Shown here: positions 28,616 through 29,716 of the stretch, piece after piece | How the letters are laid out: every line of letters begins with the position of its first letter | How positions within the stretch are numbered: the first letter of the stretch is position 1 | NCBI GenBank assembly: GCA_003427395.1 | Contig: BFEA01000196.1 | Location: forward strand, 1,385,824-1,415,539 | Direction: 5' to 3' | DNA: 29,716 nucleotides | From: Chara braunii | Taxonomy: Eukaryota > Streptophyta > Charophyceae > Charales > Characeae | The notes under the pieces: generated by a model | The model's input: only the letters and a program-made list of their open reading frames with translations | Database searches by the model: none | What the model was told of the DNA's origin: nothing | Translations under genes and position numbers: made by a program

Positions 28616-28927
28616 GGGACACTAGACCCGTTTTCCAGCAGGTGACGCTCCCCACCAATAGATGGAGCCTCTCCCTAGGTGCTATTAGTGTCTGCTCTTA
28701 TCAGCACCACTAGCACTGGAGGGGGCGTGCTTAAAAAACAAAAAGGGGGCTGTCTGAGGGGGATCCTCCAAGATAGGATGGTCTGCGTCCCTTTTTCTTT
28801 TTTTTTACACAGAACAACCCGAGAGGGTGCTAGCGGTGCTGGTAAGAGCAGACACCTCTAGCACTCCCGGGGAGGCTCCATCTATTGGTGGGGAGCAGCA
28901 CCTGCTGGAAAGCGGGTCCAGCGTCCC
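28616..28927. mobile_element. 312-bp inverted-repeat element with 101-bp arms
   Basis: The left arm 28616-28716 begins GGGACACTAGACCCG; the right arm 28827-28927 reversed begins GGGACGCTGGACCCG. They align along all 101 bp with a modest number of substitutions. Each arm carries the block CTCCCCACCAATAGATGGAG and a terminal hairpin (28679-28716 and 28827-28864, loops CTCTTAT and GTAAGAG). The 110-bp centre has poly-A/T flanks and no coding capacity. The layout resembles a foldback MITE, but I found no target-site duplication. A third copy of the arm lies at 20278-20380, at the other end of LINE-B copy 2. Confidence 0.75.
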
Positions 28928-29566
28928 TGAACATTCTGAGAACAGATTGTATGATTGAACAGATATTCTGTGGTGTTATTTGCATCCAGTTGTGTCTGTT
29001 AACCCAGGGTGATGATGATAGCCTGTTCGCACTCTAGGTTACTGAAGTGCTTGTCTAATTTGCTACCCCAAAGAGGGTGACCGAGCTTGCTGAATCCATA
29101 GCTTAGAAGAAAGGGCACTGGGAAGGGTTATTTGCAAAAGTCATTCTTTCTGTTTCCTACAGTCCGAAGGTCCTTTGTTGCCACTGGTTCCCGGTTCTGG
29201 TTTCTGTGCTTAGTGTCCTGAGCAGGTAGGCTGGCTGGCTGTCCTCCTATAAATTTAGTTTCTGACTGTAGATAGGTACCTAATGCGGGTTCAGAAACCG
29301 ACCTCTACAACAACTTGGACTTACCAAAAAAAAAAAGGGGCAAGTACGTCTGAGTCACAGGTGTAGTTTGTAATTGACAAAGAGGACATGCTACCGTCCC
29401 GCAACCTCCCGTTGAAAAGGCAATTAAAACACAGAGCGGCGGTTTAGAGAGGGAGGGTCTTTCGATTACCATGGGCTCCTCCCCAGGCACTGCGTCAGTC
29501 CGCTTTATTTGGGACTTCAAGCGGGAGGCTCGAAATTGCCACGAATTCGTCCCGCTGCGTGAACAC
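28928..29566. other. Unassigned sequence to the right of LINE-B copy 2
   Basis: No recognisable gene, RNA or repeat. There is an A-run at 29325-29336 followed by a GGGG, and GC content rises after about 29,390. A minus-strand reading frame (29305-29679) runs into the tandem repeat and has no motif, so I do not call it. Confidence 0.5.
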
Positions 29567-29716
29567 CGCCTCGCAGTACAGTCTTCGCCAGAATATAACC
29601 CACCCTGATTTTTCCTGTACCTGACCGGGAAGGTAGCGTGTGCGCCTCGCAGTACTGTCTTCGCCAGAATATAACCCACCCTGATTTTTCCTGTACCTGA
29701 CCGGGAAGGTAGCGTG
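29567..29716. repeat. 76-bp tandem repeat running off the window
   Basis: Unit 1 is 29567-29642 and unit 2 starts at 29643, with 74 bp visible. Both begin CGCCTCGCAGTAC and include TCGCCAGAATATAACCCACC and ACCTGACCGGGAAGGTAGCG. Only one base differs (CAGTACAG against CAGTACTG). The period is not a multiple of three. How many more units follow cannot be seen. Confidence 0.92.

Noticed and set aside
29305-29679. 124-codon minus-strand gene
   Set aside because: It reads through the 76-bp tandem repeat in two frames and has no motif.
1-29716. LTR retrotransposon or retroviral sequence
   Set aside because: No long terminal repeats, primer-binding site, protease or integrase motif; all polymerase residue is of the non-LTR type.

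Overview
The window looks like repeat-dense nuclear DNA from a plant-lineage eukaryote (land plant or streptophyte alga). The basis is the coding residue in it: non-LTR retrotransposons of the plant L1 type, with a DUF4283-like ORF1 carrying a CCHC knuckle, an apurinic-type endonuclease, a reverse transcriptase and a zf-RVT-type zinc finger. There is no operon structure, no Shine-Dalgarno site and no intact host gene that I can defend. This is inference from family content; no species marker is present.

Layout. 1-650: a relic related to a transposon further along, with a CA microsatellite and a 32-bp minisatellite. 650-3,680: unassigned sequence, including a purine-rich stretch with a 152-bp tandem pair and a 52-bp tandem pair. 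3,685-4,416: two tandem ~365-bp monomers abutting the first LINE. 4,412 to about 13,380: LINE-A (+ strand), with long ORF1 and ORF2, decayed, and interrupted by a 1,482-bp non-autonomous DNA transposon. 13,400-13,785: a tRNA-Gly-like/SINE-like relic on the minus strand. 14,095 to about 20,000: LINE-B copy 1 (+), 5'-truncated, broken by two more DNA transposons either side of its FADD box. 20,205-20,266: (TTA)n. 20,278 to about 28,615: LINE-B copy 2 (- strand), near full length and less decayed, arranged tail to tail with copy 1. 28,616-28,927: a 312-bp inverted-repeat element with 101-bp arms; the same 101-bp module also lies at the 3' end of LINE-B copy 2. 29,567-29,716: a 76-bp tandem repeat running off the window.

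The clearest results rest on direct comparison inside the window. The two LINE-B copies align along ORF1 C-terminus and ORF2, so the insertions and the target duplications can be read to the base. Three inserted elements each have an exact 8-bp target-site duplication and short terminal inverted repeats beginning CTR, the signature of hAT-type DNA transposons. Each carries its own set of repeated sub-terminal words. Most premature stops in LINE-B copy 1 sit where copy 2 has Trp or Gln, which points to C-to-T (and G-to-A) decay.

How the parts act: LINE ORF1 would bind element RNA, and ORF2 would nick the target and reverse transcribe. None of the copies here is intact. The DNA elements encode no transposase and would have depended on one supplied elsewhere. 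Unusual points are the tandem monomers upstream of LINE-A, the very long ORF1s with a shared C-terminal region of unknown function, and the two-hairpin 101-bp module around LINE-B copy 2.
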